NCBI GenBank assembly: GCA_035763805.1
Contig: DASUAL010000133.1
Span: 1 to 64,000 of the forward strand
DNA: 64,000 nucleotides
Direction: 5' to 3'
Origin: DASUAL01 sp035763805
GTDB lineage: Bacteria; Gemmatimonadota; Gemmatimonadetes; Gemmatimonadales; GWC2-71-9
Position numbers and translations under genes: made by a program. A model generated the notes under the pieces. The model had not been told where the DNA came from, made no database searches, and saw only the letters and a list, made by a program, of their open reading frames with translations. Below, piece after piece: positions 13,946-22,557 of the stretch; the first letter of the stretch is position 1, and each line of letters opens with the position of its first letter.

Positions 13946-15480
13946 GCGATGTCATCGAGCGTGCGTGCGACGTGGTCGTGATCGGCTCCGGCGCGGGCGG
14001 AGGCACGGTCGCGCAGGAGCTGGCCCCCCTCGTGCGGGATGGCCTGCGGGTGCTCGTGCTCGAGAAGGGACCGCGCCTCGCGGACGACGAATTCACCGGT
14101 CGCGAACTCGAGATGGCGGCCGCGCTGTACGAGGCGTCGGGCGCCTTCCTGACCGCGGAGGGCACGATGACCCTGGCGTTCGCGTCCACCTACGGCGGCT
14201 CCACGGTCGTGTATACGGGCACGTCGCTCATCGCACCCGAGCGCGTGATCCGGGCGTGGAGCGTCCCGGGACTCCATCACGCAGACATCGCCCGACGCTC
14301 CCAGAAGTTCGCCGCCCAGAACCACGTTCATCTACTCGAGGAACCCCTCATCAACGACAACAACCGGCTGTTCGTCGAGGGAGCACGGAAAGCCGGATAC
14401 CACGTCGAGCAGTTCCCCGTGAACGTCAACGGTTGTCGCGGCTCGAGCCTGTGCAACCTCGGCTGTCCCAACCAGGCAAAGCAGGGCACGAATCGCGTCC
14501 AGCTCCCGCGCGCGGAGCGGGCGGGTGTCGAAGTCGTGACGCGCGCCGAAGTCGTGCGTATCGAGCCCGACCGGACGTTGCTCGTGCACGTGGCGGAGCG
14601 GCGGCCGGGGACCAAGGGCCCGCCTTCGGAATGGTCCCCCGGAGACTACCGGGTGCGCGCGCGGGCCGTCGTGTGCGCCGCGGGAGCGATCGGGACGCCC
14701 GCGCTGCTCTTGCGGTCGGCGCTCCCAGCCCGCGTGCCGCGCCTCGGCGCGGGCTTCACCTGCCATCCGGCGCTCATTCTCGTCGCGGAGCACGCCCACG
14801 CAATCACAAACGACGTGGGCCACCCGAAGAGCTACTACGTGGACCGGGCGGCCGAGGAGCGCTTCGTGCTCGAGACGTGCATGTACTTCCCGTTCGTCAC
14901 GGCGAAAAGTGTGACGGGGTTTGGTGCTCCGCACTCGGATGTCATGCGCGCCTTCCCGCGGCTCCAGATGATTCTGCTGCTCGCCTGCGACCGTGCGGTG
15001 TCCGGCAACCGGGTCACCGTCGATCGGGCCGGAAGGCCGGTCGTACACTATCGCTTCACGCCAGAGACAATGGAGGGCCTGGTGCGCGGCACGCGCGCGG
15101 CGGCGCGGATCTTCTTCGCCGCCGGCGCGCGATGCGTCCACGTACCGGCCGACCCACCGCTCGTCGACGCCACGGAGGTCCATCGTCTGGACGCGCGGAT
15201 CGCGGGGCGGCACTTCCGGCTCGGCAGTATGTCGGTCACCGCGGCTCACCTCATGGGCGGCTGCGGCATGGGCCGGAGCGCCGCCGAATCGGTCACCGAT
15301 TCCTGGGGGCGAGTGCACGGCGCACCCTGGCTGCGGGTGGCCGACGCGAGCCTCTTCCCGGATGCGCTCGAGATCAATCCGTATCTCACGATCATGGCGC
15401 TGGCCGACCGCGTCGCCGAGGGGATCCGCGCCGACGCGGCCGAGCTGATCGGATCGCGGGAGCAGACAGCCCATGCTTGA
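13942..15480 (+). CDS. GMC family oxidoreductase, large subunit
   Basis: A 512-residue FAD enzyme. The N-terminal Rossmann motif is V-V-I-G-S-G-A-G-G-G-T-V near residue 15. A cysteine-rich loop C-R-G-S-S-L-C-N-L-G-C-P is typical of fungal-alcohol-oxidase-like and cholesterol-oxidase-like GMC proteins. The C-terminus has H-L-M-G-G-C-G-M-G and then V-A-D-A-S-L-F-P and I-N-P-Y-L-T-I-M-A-L-A, which hold the catalytic His/Asn region. The ATG at 13942 overlaps the small subunit stop. The substrate is probably an alcohol or sterol-like compound, but nothing in the sequence fixes it. Confidence 0.9.
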   Translation: MSDVIERACDVVVIGSGAGGGTVAQELAPLVRDGLRVLVLEKGPRLADDEFTGRELEMAAALYEASGAFLTAEGTMTLAFASTYGGSTVVYTGTSLIAPERVIRAWSVPGLHHADIARRSQKFAAQNHVHLLEEPLINDNNRLFVEGARKAGYHVEQFPVNVNGCRGSSLCNLGCPNQAKQGTNRVQLPRAERAGVEVVTRAEVVRIEPDRTLLVHVAERRPGTKGPPSEWSPGDYRVRARAVVCAAGAIGTPALLLRSALPARVPRLGAGFTCHPALILVAEHAHAITNDVGHPKSYYVDRAAEERFVLETCMYFPFVTAKSVTGFGAPHSDVMRAFPRLQMILLLACDRAVSGNRVTVDRAGRPVVHYRFTPETMEGLVRGTRAAARIFFAAGARCVHVPADPPLVDATEVHRLDARIAGRHFRLGSMSVTAAHLMGGCGMGRSAAESVTDSWGRVHGAPWLRVADASLFPDALEINPYLTIMALADRVAEGIRADAAELIGSREQTAHA

Positions 15481-16588
15481 GCACGTCCCCGTGGTCGTTG
15501 CCGGCGCCGGGCCCGCCGGCCTCGCAACCTCCCAGCAGCTCACGGAACGCAATATCCCACACCGCGTGCTCGAGCGCGGCGACGCGGTCGGCCACACATG
15601 GGCGAACCTGTACGACAGCCTGACGCTCCACACGGGAAAGCACATGTCGAGCCTCCCCGGCATGCCCTTCCCCCGTGCCGCGCCGCTGTTCCTGCCGCGG
15701 CAGGAATTCTGGGAATACCTGCGGCGCTACACCAGCACGTTTCATCTGCCGGTGGAGACGCGTTGCGCGGTCGAGCGGGCCACGCGGACGAACGGCACGT
15801 GGCGTGTGGCAACGGCCCGCGGTGAGCTCGAGGCCGACGTGCTGGTGTTCGCCACCGGCATCGTCGCGAACCCGAAAATCCCGACCTTCCCAGGCCAGGA
15901 GCGCTTCGGCGGACGCGTGGTCCACAGCGTGCACTACCGTCGCCCCCAGCCGTACGTCGGCCGGCGGGTGCTGGTCGTCGGCGTCGGCAATTCGGGCGCC
16001 GAGATCGGGAGCGAGATCGCGCGCGCGGGCGGAAACGTGACGATCGCCGTGCGCTCGGGCGCCAACGTCGTGCCACTCACGCTCGCGGGACTCCCGATCC
16101 AGTACGTGTCCTATTGGGTGCGGAAGCTGCCACGCACCGTCCAGGAGGGAACGGTCGCGCTGGTGCGGCTCATGACCGAGCTGCGCCGCGGCAAGCCGGT
16201 GCTGCCGCGGCCGGCGCACAGCCCGCTCGACGCGATCCCGGTGATCGGGTTTCACCTGGTGGACGCGATCTGCGAAGGGCTGGTCGACGTGCGCGCCGGA
16301 GTCGCCGAGCTGACCGGGGACGGCGCGCGCTTCAGCGACGGCACGGAAAGCCGCTTCGACGACGTGATCCTCGCCACCGGCTTCAGCGCGGCGGTCGGGC
16401 CCCTGGGCGGGCTCATCCAGCTCGACCGGAAGGGCTTCGCGCGGCGCCGCGACCGGGTCGTGAGCTTGGACCAGCCACATCTCTATTTCGTGGGCCATAA
16501 CTACGACGCCACGGGCGGGCTGTACAACATCAATCGCGACTCGAGGCTCGCGGCGAGATTGATCGCCGACCGGCACCGGAAGCGGTAG
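15473..16588 (+). CDS. Flavin-containing monooxygenase-like NAD(P)/FAD oxidoreductase
   Basis: A 371-residue two-dinucleotide-fold protein. An FAD motif V-A-G-A-G-P-A-G-L-A-T is at residues 9-19, and an NADPH motif V-V-G-V-G-N-S-G-A-E-I lies near 168-178, with the FMO-type motif F-P-G-Q-E-R-F-G-G-R-V-V-H-S between them. The tail D-V-I-L-A-T-G-F matches the second FMO fingerprint. It is closest in style to YUCCA/CzcO-like monooxygenases. It overlaps the GMC gene by eight bases, so it is in the same operon and may act on the same substrate pathway. Confidence 0.88.
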   Translation: MLEHVPVVVAGAGPAGLATSQQLTERNIPHRVLERGDAVGHTWANLYDSLTLHTGKHMSSLPGMPFPRAAPLFLPRQEFWEYLRRYTSTFHLPVETRCAVERATRTNGTWRVATARGELEADVLVFATGIVANPKIPTFPGQERFGGRVVHSVHYRRPQPYVGRRVLVVGVGNSGAEIGSEIARAGGNVTIAVRSGANVVPLTLAGLPIQYVSYWVRKLPRTVQEGTVALVRLMTELRRGKPVLPRPAHSPLDAIPVIGFHLVDAICEGLVDVRAGVAELTGDGARFSDGTESRFDDVILATGFSAAVGPLGGLIQLDRKGFARRRDRVVSLDQPHLYFVGHNYDATGGLYNINRDSRLAARLIADRHRKR

Positions 16589-16679
16589 GAACGGCCCGAC
16601 CGGGCTCGGGGCGCGAGTGGACAGCCGCGCCGGATCCCGGTTACTCTCCTCCGCCAAACGGACCTTCGGAGCGAGCACT

Positions 16680-18146
16680 ATGTCGCGGTTAGCCGCGTTC
16701 CTGACTTTCATTCTCACCGCCGCGGCCTGTGGCATCGCCAGCGGCCAGCGCACACGGGCACTCCCGCACGACGTGGTCGCCCGCGCGGTCGCCGCAATGG
16801 GCGGCGAGCAAGCGCTGCGCGGCGTGCACAGCGTGACGACCGAGTTCTACAGCGCGACCTTCGCGCTCGGCCAGGAAGAAACGCCTGAGTCCCCTGCGCG
16901 GGCGGGCGTCGTGCAGGGACGCATCACCCTGGACTACGCCGGGAACCGCAAGCTGGGCGCCATCGAGGCGCGCCAGCCCACGGGGGCCGTGAACCGGCTG
17001 AGGCGCATCACCGCGGGCGGCATCGGGATGCTCGAGACGAACGGCCGCCTGACCCCGGACAACCCCGTCGTCGCCGCGGGTGAGGAGGCGTCGCTCCGCC
17101 GTGCGGCTGAGCGCTTGCTGCTCAACGCACTCGAGCACCCTGAGGCGCTGAGCTCGCTCCCGCCGCGCGCCTGGCGCGGCGACATGCACGACGGCGTCCG
17201 CTACACGCACGGGCTGGACACGCTGGATCTGTACTTCGACCGCGCCTCGGGCCTCCCCACCGTTACCGAAACCCTGACGGACGATCCGATTTTGGGCGAT
17301 CGCCGCACGGCGAGCTGGCTCACGCGGTGGCAGGACGCGGGCGGCGTGCTCTTCCCGCGCCAGTACGACGTGTACGTGAACGGACGGCTACAGACGCATT
17401 CGGTGTTCACCGCCATCACGCCGAACCCGGAGACACCGGACTCCTTGTTCGCGATCCCGGACTCGATCGCCGCCCGTGCCCAGCGTGCGAGCCCGACACC
17501 GCCACCGGTGATAGTGAACCTGGTGGAGCTCGCGCCGGGGGTATGGCGCGCCGAGGGCGGATCGCACCACTCGCTGATCGTAGACCAGGGCGCGCGGCTA
17601 GTCGTGGTCGAAGCGCCGCAGAACGCGACCCGCTCCCGCGCCGTGCTCGACACGCTCGGAGCGCGGTTCCCGGGCAAGCCCGTCGGCCTGGTCGTGAACA
17701 CCCACCACCACTGGGATCACGCAGGCGGGCTGCGCGCGTACCTCGCGGCCGGCATCCCGGTCGTGACCCACGCCCGGAACGTGGCCTTCGTGCGCGGGAT
17801 CGCACTCACTCGGAAGACGGCCGCCCCGGATGCGCTGTCCCGCCGCCCGCGCCAGCCTGAGATCCGCACGGTGGAGGACAGTCTGGCGCTCGGCACCGGC
17901 GAGCGCCGCATCGTGCTGTACCACCTGCCCACGGCGCACGTGCAAGGCATGCTCGCAGCCTACGTGCCCGAGGCTCAGTTACTCTTCAACAGCGACGTGC
18001 TGTCACCGGGCACCATGCTGGCGCCGGTCGGAAGCCGGGAGATCGTGGCGCTCGTGAAGGCGAGAGGCGTCAGCGTGGCCCGGGTCGCGGGGGGGCACGG
18101 CGGAGTGGCGAACTGGCCCGACGTGGAGCGGGCGACGAGCCCCTAG
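16680..18146 (+). CDS. Exported metallo-beta-lactamase-fold hydrolase
   Basis: A 488-residue protein starting at ATG 16680, where a signal peptide begins (R-L-A-A-F-L-T-F-I-L-T-A-A, cut near G-Q-R). Residues about 25-270 form a separate region with no motif that I recognise. It may be a lipoprotein-like sensing or substrate domain, starting V-A-R-A-V-A-A-M-G-G. Residues 290-485 are an MBL fold with the zinc motif T-H-H-H-W-D-H-A-G-G, a downstream H (P-T-A-H-V-Q-G-M) and D (N-S-D-V-L-S). The reaction is unknown; relatives include quinoprotein-relay-type and SoxH-like hydrolases. Confidence 0.85.
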   Translation: MSRLAAFLTFILTAAACGIASGQRTRALPHDVVARAVAAMGGEQALRGVHSVTTEFYSATFALGQEETPESPARAGVVQGRITLDYAGNRKLGAIEARQPTGAVNRLRRITAGGIGMLETNGRLTPDNPVVAAGEEASLRRAAERLLLNALEHPEALSSLPPRAWRGDMHDGVRYTHGLDTLDLYFDRASGLPTVTETLTDDPILGDRRTASWLTRWQDAGGVLFPRQYDVYVNGRLQTHSVFTAITPNPETPDSLFAIPDSIAARAQRASPTPPPVIVNLVELAPGVWRAEGGSHHSLIVDQGARLVVVEAPQNATRSRAVLDTLGARFPGKPVGLVVNTHHHWDHAGGLRAYLAAGIPVVTHARNVAFVRGIALTRKTAAPDALSRRPRQPEIRTVEDSLALGTGERRIVLYHLPTAHVQGMLAAYVPEAQLLFNSDVLSPGTMLAPVGSREIVALVKARGVSVARVAGGHGGVANWPDVERATSP

Positions 18147-18301
18147 GAGGCGGAGGGGACGGGGGGACGGGGGGGACGGGGGGCGGGGGGGTCTCGAACG
18201 CTGCCCGGGCTAGCGAGCGCCCGCGAGCAGGTCCGCGGCGTGCAACCGCCGCCGACTCCACCTCCTTGATGCGGCGACGACGCTTCGGGCCATCACACCT
18301 C
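18147..18301. other. Intergenic G-tract region between convergent genes
   Basis: The 155-base gap between the MBL gene and the DUF2380 gene holds a run of five plus-strand guanine tracts of four to seven bases (about 18155-18191), separated by AC or C. This is an imperfect tandem repeat and a strong G-quadruplex-forming pattern. The rest of the gap is GC-rich with no gene or promoter that I can see. Confidence 0.7.
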
Positions 18302-18838
18302 CTACGGCGCTCCCACGGGGGGCGTGTGCTCCGCCACGGTCCGCTCGATGCGTTGGGCGAGTACGCGCGCGCCGGCGGGCGCCATCGCCCGCGCGTCGCC
18401 CTTGAGCTCGTATCCGTCGGTCAAGACCGGCCGACCGGTGGCGACGTCGAGCAGGTCCGCCGCGAGCACCCAGACGATGTTGCTCGTCTTGGTCACGGTC
18501 CCCTTGACGATCCACTGGGCGCCGAGCTGCCTCGCGACGACGAGGGCGCACGCGTTGCCGCACAAATTCCACCCGGCCTCGGCGGCAACCGCGTCTGCCA
18601 CGCGCGCCGAATCCACCAGCGTGATGCGGTCCGACGCCCGCAGCGTAGCGAACAGCTTGCTCGTCGCCGACTGCACGATCGCGGTGTCGCCCGGCTCGAG
18701 CACGTTCGCGTACCGCCCCTCGAACCGCAGGTTGAGCACTGCAACGACCGGGCGGGCGGCGCCCGCGGTCGCCTGCGACGCGAGCGGCAGGACGGGACCA
18801 AGGAGCAATACAACGAGAACGACGCAACGCGAGATCAC
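18302..18838 (-). CDS. Exported DUF2380-like protein
   Basis: A 178-residue protein from GTG 18838 with a signal peptide (V-V-L-V-V-L-L-L-G-P-V-L-P-L-A-S-Q). The mature part matches the DUF2380 pattern: V-A-V-L-N-L-R-F-E-G, then C-G-N-A-C-A-L-V-V-A-R-Q-L-G-A-Q-W-I-V-K-G, then K-T-S-N-I-V-W-V-L and D-V-A-T-G-R-P-V-L. The two cysteines C-x3-C are family-typical. The fold resembles TolB N-terminal/FlgO-like periplasmic domains, and the function is unknown. A longer frame extends upstream to 18961 but lacks a credible signal sequence. Confidence 0.75.
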   Translation of the reverse strand: MISRCVVLVVLLLGPVLPLASQATAGAARPVVAVLNLRFEGRYANVLEPGDTAIVQSATSKLFATLRASDRITLVDSARVADAVAAEAGWNLCGNACALVVARQLGAQWIVKGTVTKTSNIVWVLAADLLDVATGRPVLTDGYELKGDARAMAPAGARVLAQRIERTVAEHTPPVGAP

Positions 18839-18884
18839 TAGGGCCTCCGGCTCGAGGGACGATACACGCCCGGAAATGTAGGGC

Positions 18885-19880
18885 TCACGCGCCCAGCTGC
18901 ACAGTGAGGCCGCGTGCGGCACGCCGCGCCTTCTCGAACACCAGGGCCGCCGCCGCCACATCCTGCAGCGCCGTCCCCGTGCTGTCGAACACGATCGTCT
19001 CTCCGGCGGCGGTGCGGCCGGGCTTCTTTCCGGACACGATGTCGGCCAGCTCCGCGTGCACCTGGGCCCGCGTCATGGTTCCCTGCGCGAGGGCGTGATG
19101 CAGGTCGCCGATCGTAGCGCACTGGTCGAGGACGTCCACTACCACCGTGCTCGACGCCAGCAGCGCGGGGTCGAGCTCCTGTTTGTCCTCGTTGTCGGCG
19201 CCCACTCCGGCGACGAACGTCCCCGGGCGGATGTGCTCGCGCGTCAGGAAATACCGCCGCGCCGGTGTGCAGGTGACGACGATGTCGCTTTCTTTCACGG
19301 CGGCGTCCACGCTCGGCGCGGCGTGAATCTCGATCCCGAGCTCTGGCGACAGTTCCGCCGCGAACGCGCGGGCGCGCGCCGCGTCCGTATCGAACGCGGC
19401 GACCCGCTCGATGGGCCGCACCTGTTTCAGCGCCCGGAGCTGCACGCGTCCCTGGTTGCCGCAGCCGCAGATCGCGGCCACACGGGAATCCGGACGCGCC
19501 AGGTGCCTCGCGGCGACCGCAGTCGCCGCGCCGGTCCGCAGGGTCGTGATCTCGATCGAATCGAGCAGCGCGAGCACCGAGCCGTTCTCGGCATCGCACA
19601 GCACGATCACCCCCTGAATGTTCGCCAAGCCGAACCGCTCCCGATTGCGGAAGAAGTTGCCATTCACCTTTGCCGCGAAGTACGGCCGTCCGAGCTCGAG
19701 ACCCGCGGCCTTCACGTGGAAGCCACCGTCGCGCGCCGGCACTCCCAGCACGCCCGGCGGCAGCGCCCGGCCCTCCGCGTGCAACCGGAAGGCCCGCTCG
19801 ACAGCGTCGATGCACTCCGGGAGACGCAACAGCGCCACGACGTCCCGGCGGGTGAGGATGAGCGTGCCCTCGGGATCCAC
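18885..19880 (-). CDS. Ornithine cyclodeaminase/mu-crystallin family protein
   Basis: A 331-residue Rossmann enzyme. It has the family elements L-T-R-R-D-V-V-A-L-L, the substrate lysine region V-K-A-A-G and A-A-K-V-N-G-N-F, T-L-R-T-G-A-A-T-A-V-A-A-R-H-L, and the dinucleotide motif I-C-G-C-G-N-Q-G-R-V-Q-L. It ends with D-S-T-G-T-A-L-Q-D-V. Members include ornithine cyclodeaminase, alanine dehydrogenase and ketimine reductases, so the substrate is left open. GTG 19880 is preceded by GAGGTGG. It diverges from the Rieske oxygenase gene. Confidence 0.9.
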   Translation of the reverse strand: MDPEGTLILTRRDVVALLRLPECIDAVERAFRLHAEGRALPPGVLGVPARDGGFHVKAAGLELGRPYFAAKVNGNFFRNRERFGLANIQGVIVLCDAENGSVLALLDSIEITTLRTGAATAVAARHLARPDSRVAAICGCGNQGRVQLRALKQVRPIERVAAFDTDAARARAFAAELSPELGIEIHAAPSVDAAVKESDIVVTCTPARRYFLTREHIRPGTFVAGVGADNEDKQELDPALLASSTVVVDVLDQCATIGDLHHALAQGTMTRAQVHAELADIVSGKKPGRTAAGETIVFDSTGTALQDVAAAALVFEKARRAARGLTVQLGA

Positions 19881-20016
19881 AGGCCACCTCGTGCGATTGG
19901 AGAACGTGTGCGAGCTACTCGGCCGCCTCGGTAAAGCTAGCGCCCGGGAGGAACCGCCGATGGACCGATCGGCGGCGGGAGTGGCGTTCGAGCGGAGCGT
20001 CGCCTAGCGTTACACC

Positions 20017-21153
20017 ATGCCCACCTTCGTGAAAGCCACTCAAGCCTACCAGCAGGGCCAGCGCACGCTGCCCGGGCGCTATTACACCTCCGCCGAGATC
20101 TACGCCGAGGAGCGGGAGCGCATCTTCAGCCGGCGCTGGGTCGCCGTTGGCCGCGCCGACGAGATCAGCCACCCGGGGGACTACGTCCTGCGGACCATCG
20201 CGGGTGAGAGCGTGATCGTGGTCCGCGGTCGCGACCGCGCGTTGCGCGCGTTTTACAACGTCTGCCGTCACCGCGGCACGCGGCTGTGCGAAGAGCCGCT
20301 CGGCCGCTTCTCCGAGACGATCCAGTGCCCCTACCACGCCTGGACCTATACGATCGACGGTCAGCTGATCGGCGCGCCGCACATGAACGAAGTCGCGGGG
20401 TTCGACAAGCGCGACTTCCCGCTGCACCACGTGGCGCTGGAGGGGTGGGAGGGGTTCGCCTTCGCGAGCCTCGCGCGCGAGCCGGAGTCGTTCGCAGCAG
20501 CGTTCGCGCCCCTCGCGGGACGGTTCAGCCGGTTCAACCTCGTGAAGCTCCGTTCCGCGCGGCGGATCGACTACGACGTCGCGGCCAACTGGAAGCTCAT
20601 CTTTCAGAATTACAGTGAATGCCTGCATTGCCCCGTCATCCACCCCGGGCTCGCCAGGCTCACGCCCTACACGAGCGGCGCGAACGACCTGATCGACGGG
20701 CCGTATCTGGGCGGCTACATGGTGATCACCCAGGACGGCGGCAGCCTCACCACGAGCGGCCGCGCCTGCGGGGCACCGGTGGGGGCGCTACCGGCCGAGG
20801 ATCTCAACCGCGTCTATTTCTACTCGATCTTCCCGAACCTGCTCCTGAGCCTGCACCCGGATTACGTCATGTTCCACACCCTCTGGCCCGACGGCCCGGG
20901 CCGCACCCGCATCGCCTGTGAGTGGCTGTTCCACCCGGACTCGTTCGCGCAGTCGGGATTCGACCCGGACGACGCCGTGCGGTTCTGGGACGTGACGAAC
21001 CGCCAGGACTGGCACATCTGCGAGCTGAGCCACGCGGGGATCGCATCGCGGGCCTACGAGCCGGGCCCGTACTCTCCCCGGGAGGGAATCTCCGCGGCGT
21101 GGGACCGGGAATTCCTGAGAGCGATCGGGCACGCCGCGCGAGGGCGCGAGTGA
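20017..21153 (+). CDS. Rieske aromatic ring-hydroxylating oxygenase alpha subunit
   Basis: A 378-residue oxygenase. The Rieske cluster is C83-R-H85 and C104-P-Y-H107. The catalytic mononuclear iron site is N-Y-S-E-C-L-H-C-P-V-I-H-P with E201, H204 and H209. The carboxylate ligand is probably within F-W-D-V-T-N-R-Q-D near residue 320. The motif set is closest to choline/carnitine/stachydrine-type and related Rieske monooxygenases, which need a separate reductase; none is adjacent. The divergent ornithine cyclodeaminase-family gene may share the promoter region 19881-20016, in which I see no clear dyad. Confidence 0.9.
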   Translation: MPTFVKATQAYQQGQRTLPGRYYTSAEIYAEERERIFSRRWVAVGRADEISHPGDYVLRTIAGESVIVVRGRDRALRAFYNVCRHRGTRLCEEPLGRFSETIQCPYHAWTYTIDGQLIGAPHMNEVAGFDKRDFPLHHVALEGWEGFAFASLAREPESFAAAFAPLAGRFSRFNLVKLRSARRIDYDVAANWKLIFQNYSECLHCPVIHPGLARLTPYTSGANDLIDGPYLGGYMVITQDGGSLTTSGRACGAPVGALPAEDLNRVYFYSIFPNLLLSLHPDYVMFHTLWPDGPGRTRIACEWLFHPDSFAQSGFDPDDAVRFWDVTNRQDWHICELSHAGIASRAYEPGPYSPREGISAAWDREFLRAIGHAARGRE

Positions 21154-21246
21154 ACTCGCGGATCGGCCCTGTCAGTGAACGGACGCCGCGAGGGCGAGCG
21201 ACTCGGCGAGACACAGGCGCAGGATCACGCGAGGCCCCGGAGGTCT

Positions 21247-21615
21247 CTACGGCGCGATCCGGAAGTGCGGGTTCTCGATGATGCCGAACACGTTGCCGAA
21301 GGGGTCCCTCGCCGCCGCGACGCGGATCCCCTCCCCGACGTCCTGAACGGCGGCGTGCTGCCCCGCACCGAGCCCGAGCAGGCGGGCGAGCGCCTGATCC
21401 GCGTCCTTCACGCCCCGGTAGGCGACCACGCCGCCGACCCCGGGACCCACGTTCGACGTATCGGGATCGAGCCCGAGCTCGAAGCCGCCCACGCTGAAGC
21501 CCACGTAGAAAGGCTCGTCGAAGTACGGGTCGATGCCGAGGACCGTGGCGTACCACCCCTTCGCTCGCGCGAGGTCGGAGACCTTGTAGATGACGGTGCG
21601 CAAGCCGAGGAACAT
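21247..21615 (-). CDS. VOC (glyoxalase/bleomycin resistance) family protein
   Basis: A 122-residue single-domain VOC protein, with the first half-motif L-R-T-V-I-Y-K-V-S-D-L-A-R-A-K-G-W-Y near the start and D-P-F-G-N-V-F-G-I-I-E-N-P near the end. The fold usually binds a divalent metal. One expected ligand, glutamate in G-I-I-E, is present, while the first strand has Y rather than H, so catalytic metal binding is uncertain. ATG 21615 is preceded by GGGAGC. Confidence 0.85.
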   Translation of the reverse strand: MFLGLRTVIYKVSDLARAKGWYATVLGIDPYFDEPFYVGFSVGGFELGLDPDTSNVGPGVGGVVAYRGVKDADQALARLLGLGAGQHAAVQDVGEGIRVAAARDPFGNVFGIIENPHFRIAP

Positions 21616-21759
21616 GACGGAGCTCCCTGGAAAGTGAGATTCAAGCGCCGGCGGCCGCGGTACGCGGCTTGCGTCTTGACTGCACGGGCGCCGGTGGCCG
21701 AGTCGCCGTCGCGCCTACGCGGCAACCAGGCGTTCCTAGAGCGCGCAGGAGAGCTGGCG

Positions 21760-21966
21760 ATGGACGAGCCACGATGTGACTTCTACGACTGGGCAAGCCG
21801 CCGGTCGTGCGATGAGCCCGCGGCGTGGGTGACACGACAGTTCTCCGCCAAGACCGCGCGCTCCGTGCGCTACTATTGCGACACGCACCGGCCGCCACGT
21901 GCCCAGCCGCTCGGGCCCCGCCGGCGGGTGGCCCCAAAGAAGCGGCACCGGTCCTCCTCGAAGTAA
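21760..21966 (+). CDS. Small Cys/His basic protein of unknown function
   Basis: A 68-residue protein from ATG 21760 with GGAGAG seven bases upstream. The layout D-E-P-R-C-D-F-Y, R-S-C-D-E-P-A-A-W-V-T, then Y-Y-C-D-T-H-R suggests a C-x9-C...C-x2-H metal-binding knuckle. It is followed by a strongly basic tail (R-R-R-V-A-P-K-K-R-H-R). I do not recognise a named family. Such small zinc-knuckle proteins with basic tails may bind nucleic acid; that is inference only. Confidence 0.6.
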   Translation: MDEPRCDFYDWASRRSCDEPAAWVTRQFSAKTARSVRYYCDTHRPPRAQPLGPRRRVAPKKRHRSSSK

Positions 21967-21999
21967 TCAGCCCAGCGAACCATATTACCCGAGAACTCT

Positions 22000-22542
22000 A
22001 TGCGGCGTGTCACCGGCGTGGGCGGCATCCTGGTGCTCGTATGGCTGGCCGCCGGGTGCTCCGGAGGGTCGGCCGTGCGCGACCGGCTCGTGCTCCTGCC
22101 CCACCCGCCGGACCGCCTGCTGGGCGAGCAGCTCATCGAGGCGCGCTATGTCGTCGCGGGGACGCTCGTGAAGCTGGAGGACGCCGACGCGTACGAGCCC
22201 CGCGCCGGCTGGCTGATGCGCGCGCTCCTGAGTGAAGAGCGCCCGCCGGAAGCCTACGAAGCCACCATCGCCGTCGATTCGGTGCTGAAGGGGAACGGGC
22301 GCCCGAAGCGCCTGTACGTGATGTTCTTTGCGCCTCAAGGCAACCTGATCCCGAGTCCAGGGACGAACGCCATCTGGTTCGCGCACCGCCGCCAGTTGTG
22401 GCGGCTCGCCCAGTCCACATACTACGGCACGCCCTACGATGTCGGACTAGCGTTCGATTCCGACGACGACATCCGACCGCTCGGTGAGTGGCCGCGGCTG
22501 CGCGACATCGCGCGGAGGCTCGAGCCGCCGCAAGAGCCGTGA
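22000..22542 (+). CDS. Predicted lipoprotein of unknown function
   Basis: A 180-residue protein with a clear lipobox L-A-A-G-C at residues 16-20, so it is probably anchored in a membrane. The mature part has V-V-A-G-T-L-V-K-L-E-D-A and A-T-I-A-V-D-S-V-L-K-G, reminiscent of beta-sandwich domains seen in many exported proteins that report on K-G-x-x motifs. No catalytic motif is visible. ATG start at 22000. It converges on the amidase gene. Confidence 0.7.
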   Translation: MRRVTGVGGILVLVWLAAGCSGGSAVRDRLVLLPHPPDRLLGEQLIEARYVVAGTLVKLEDADAYEPRAGWLMRALLSEERPPEAYEATIAVDSVLKGNGRPKRLYVMFFAPQGNLIPSPGTNAIWFAHRRQLWRLAQSTYYGTPYDVGLAFDSDDDIRPLGEWPRLRDIARRLEPPQEP

Positions 22543-22557
22543 GCAGGCGTCAGGCGC

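Noticed and set aside
18155..18191. The G-tract as an intrinsic terminator
   Set aside because: No hairpin with a U-tract can be drawn from it.
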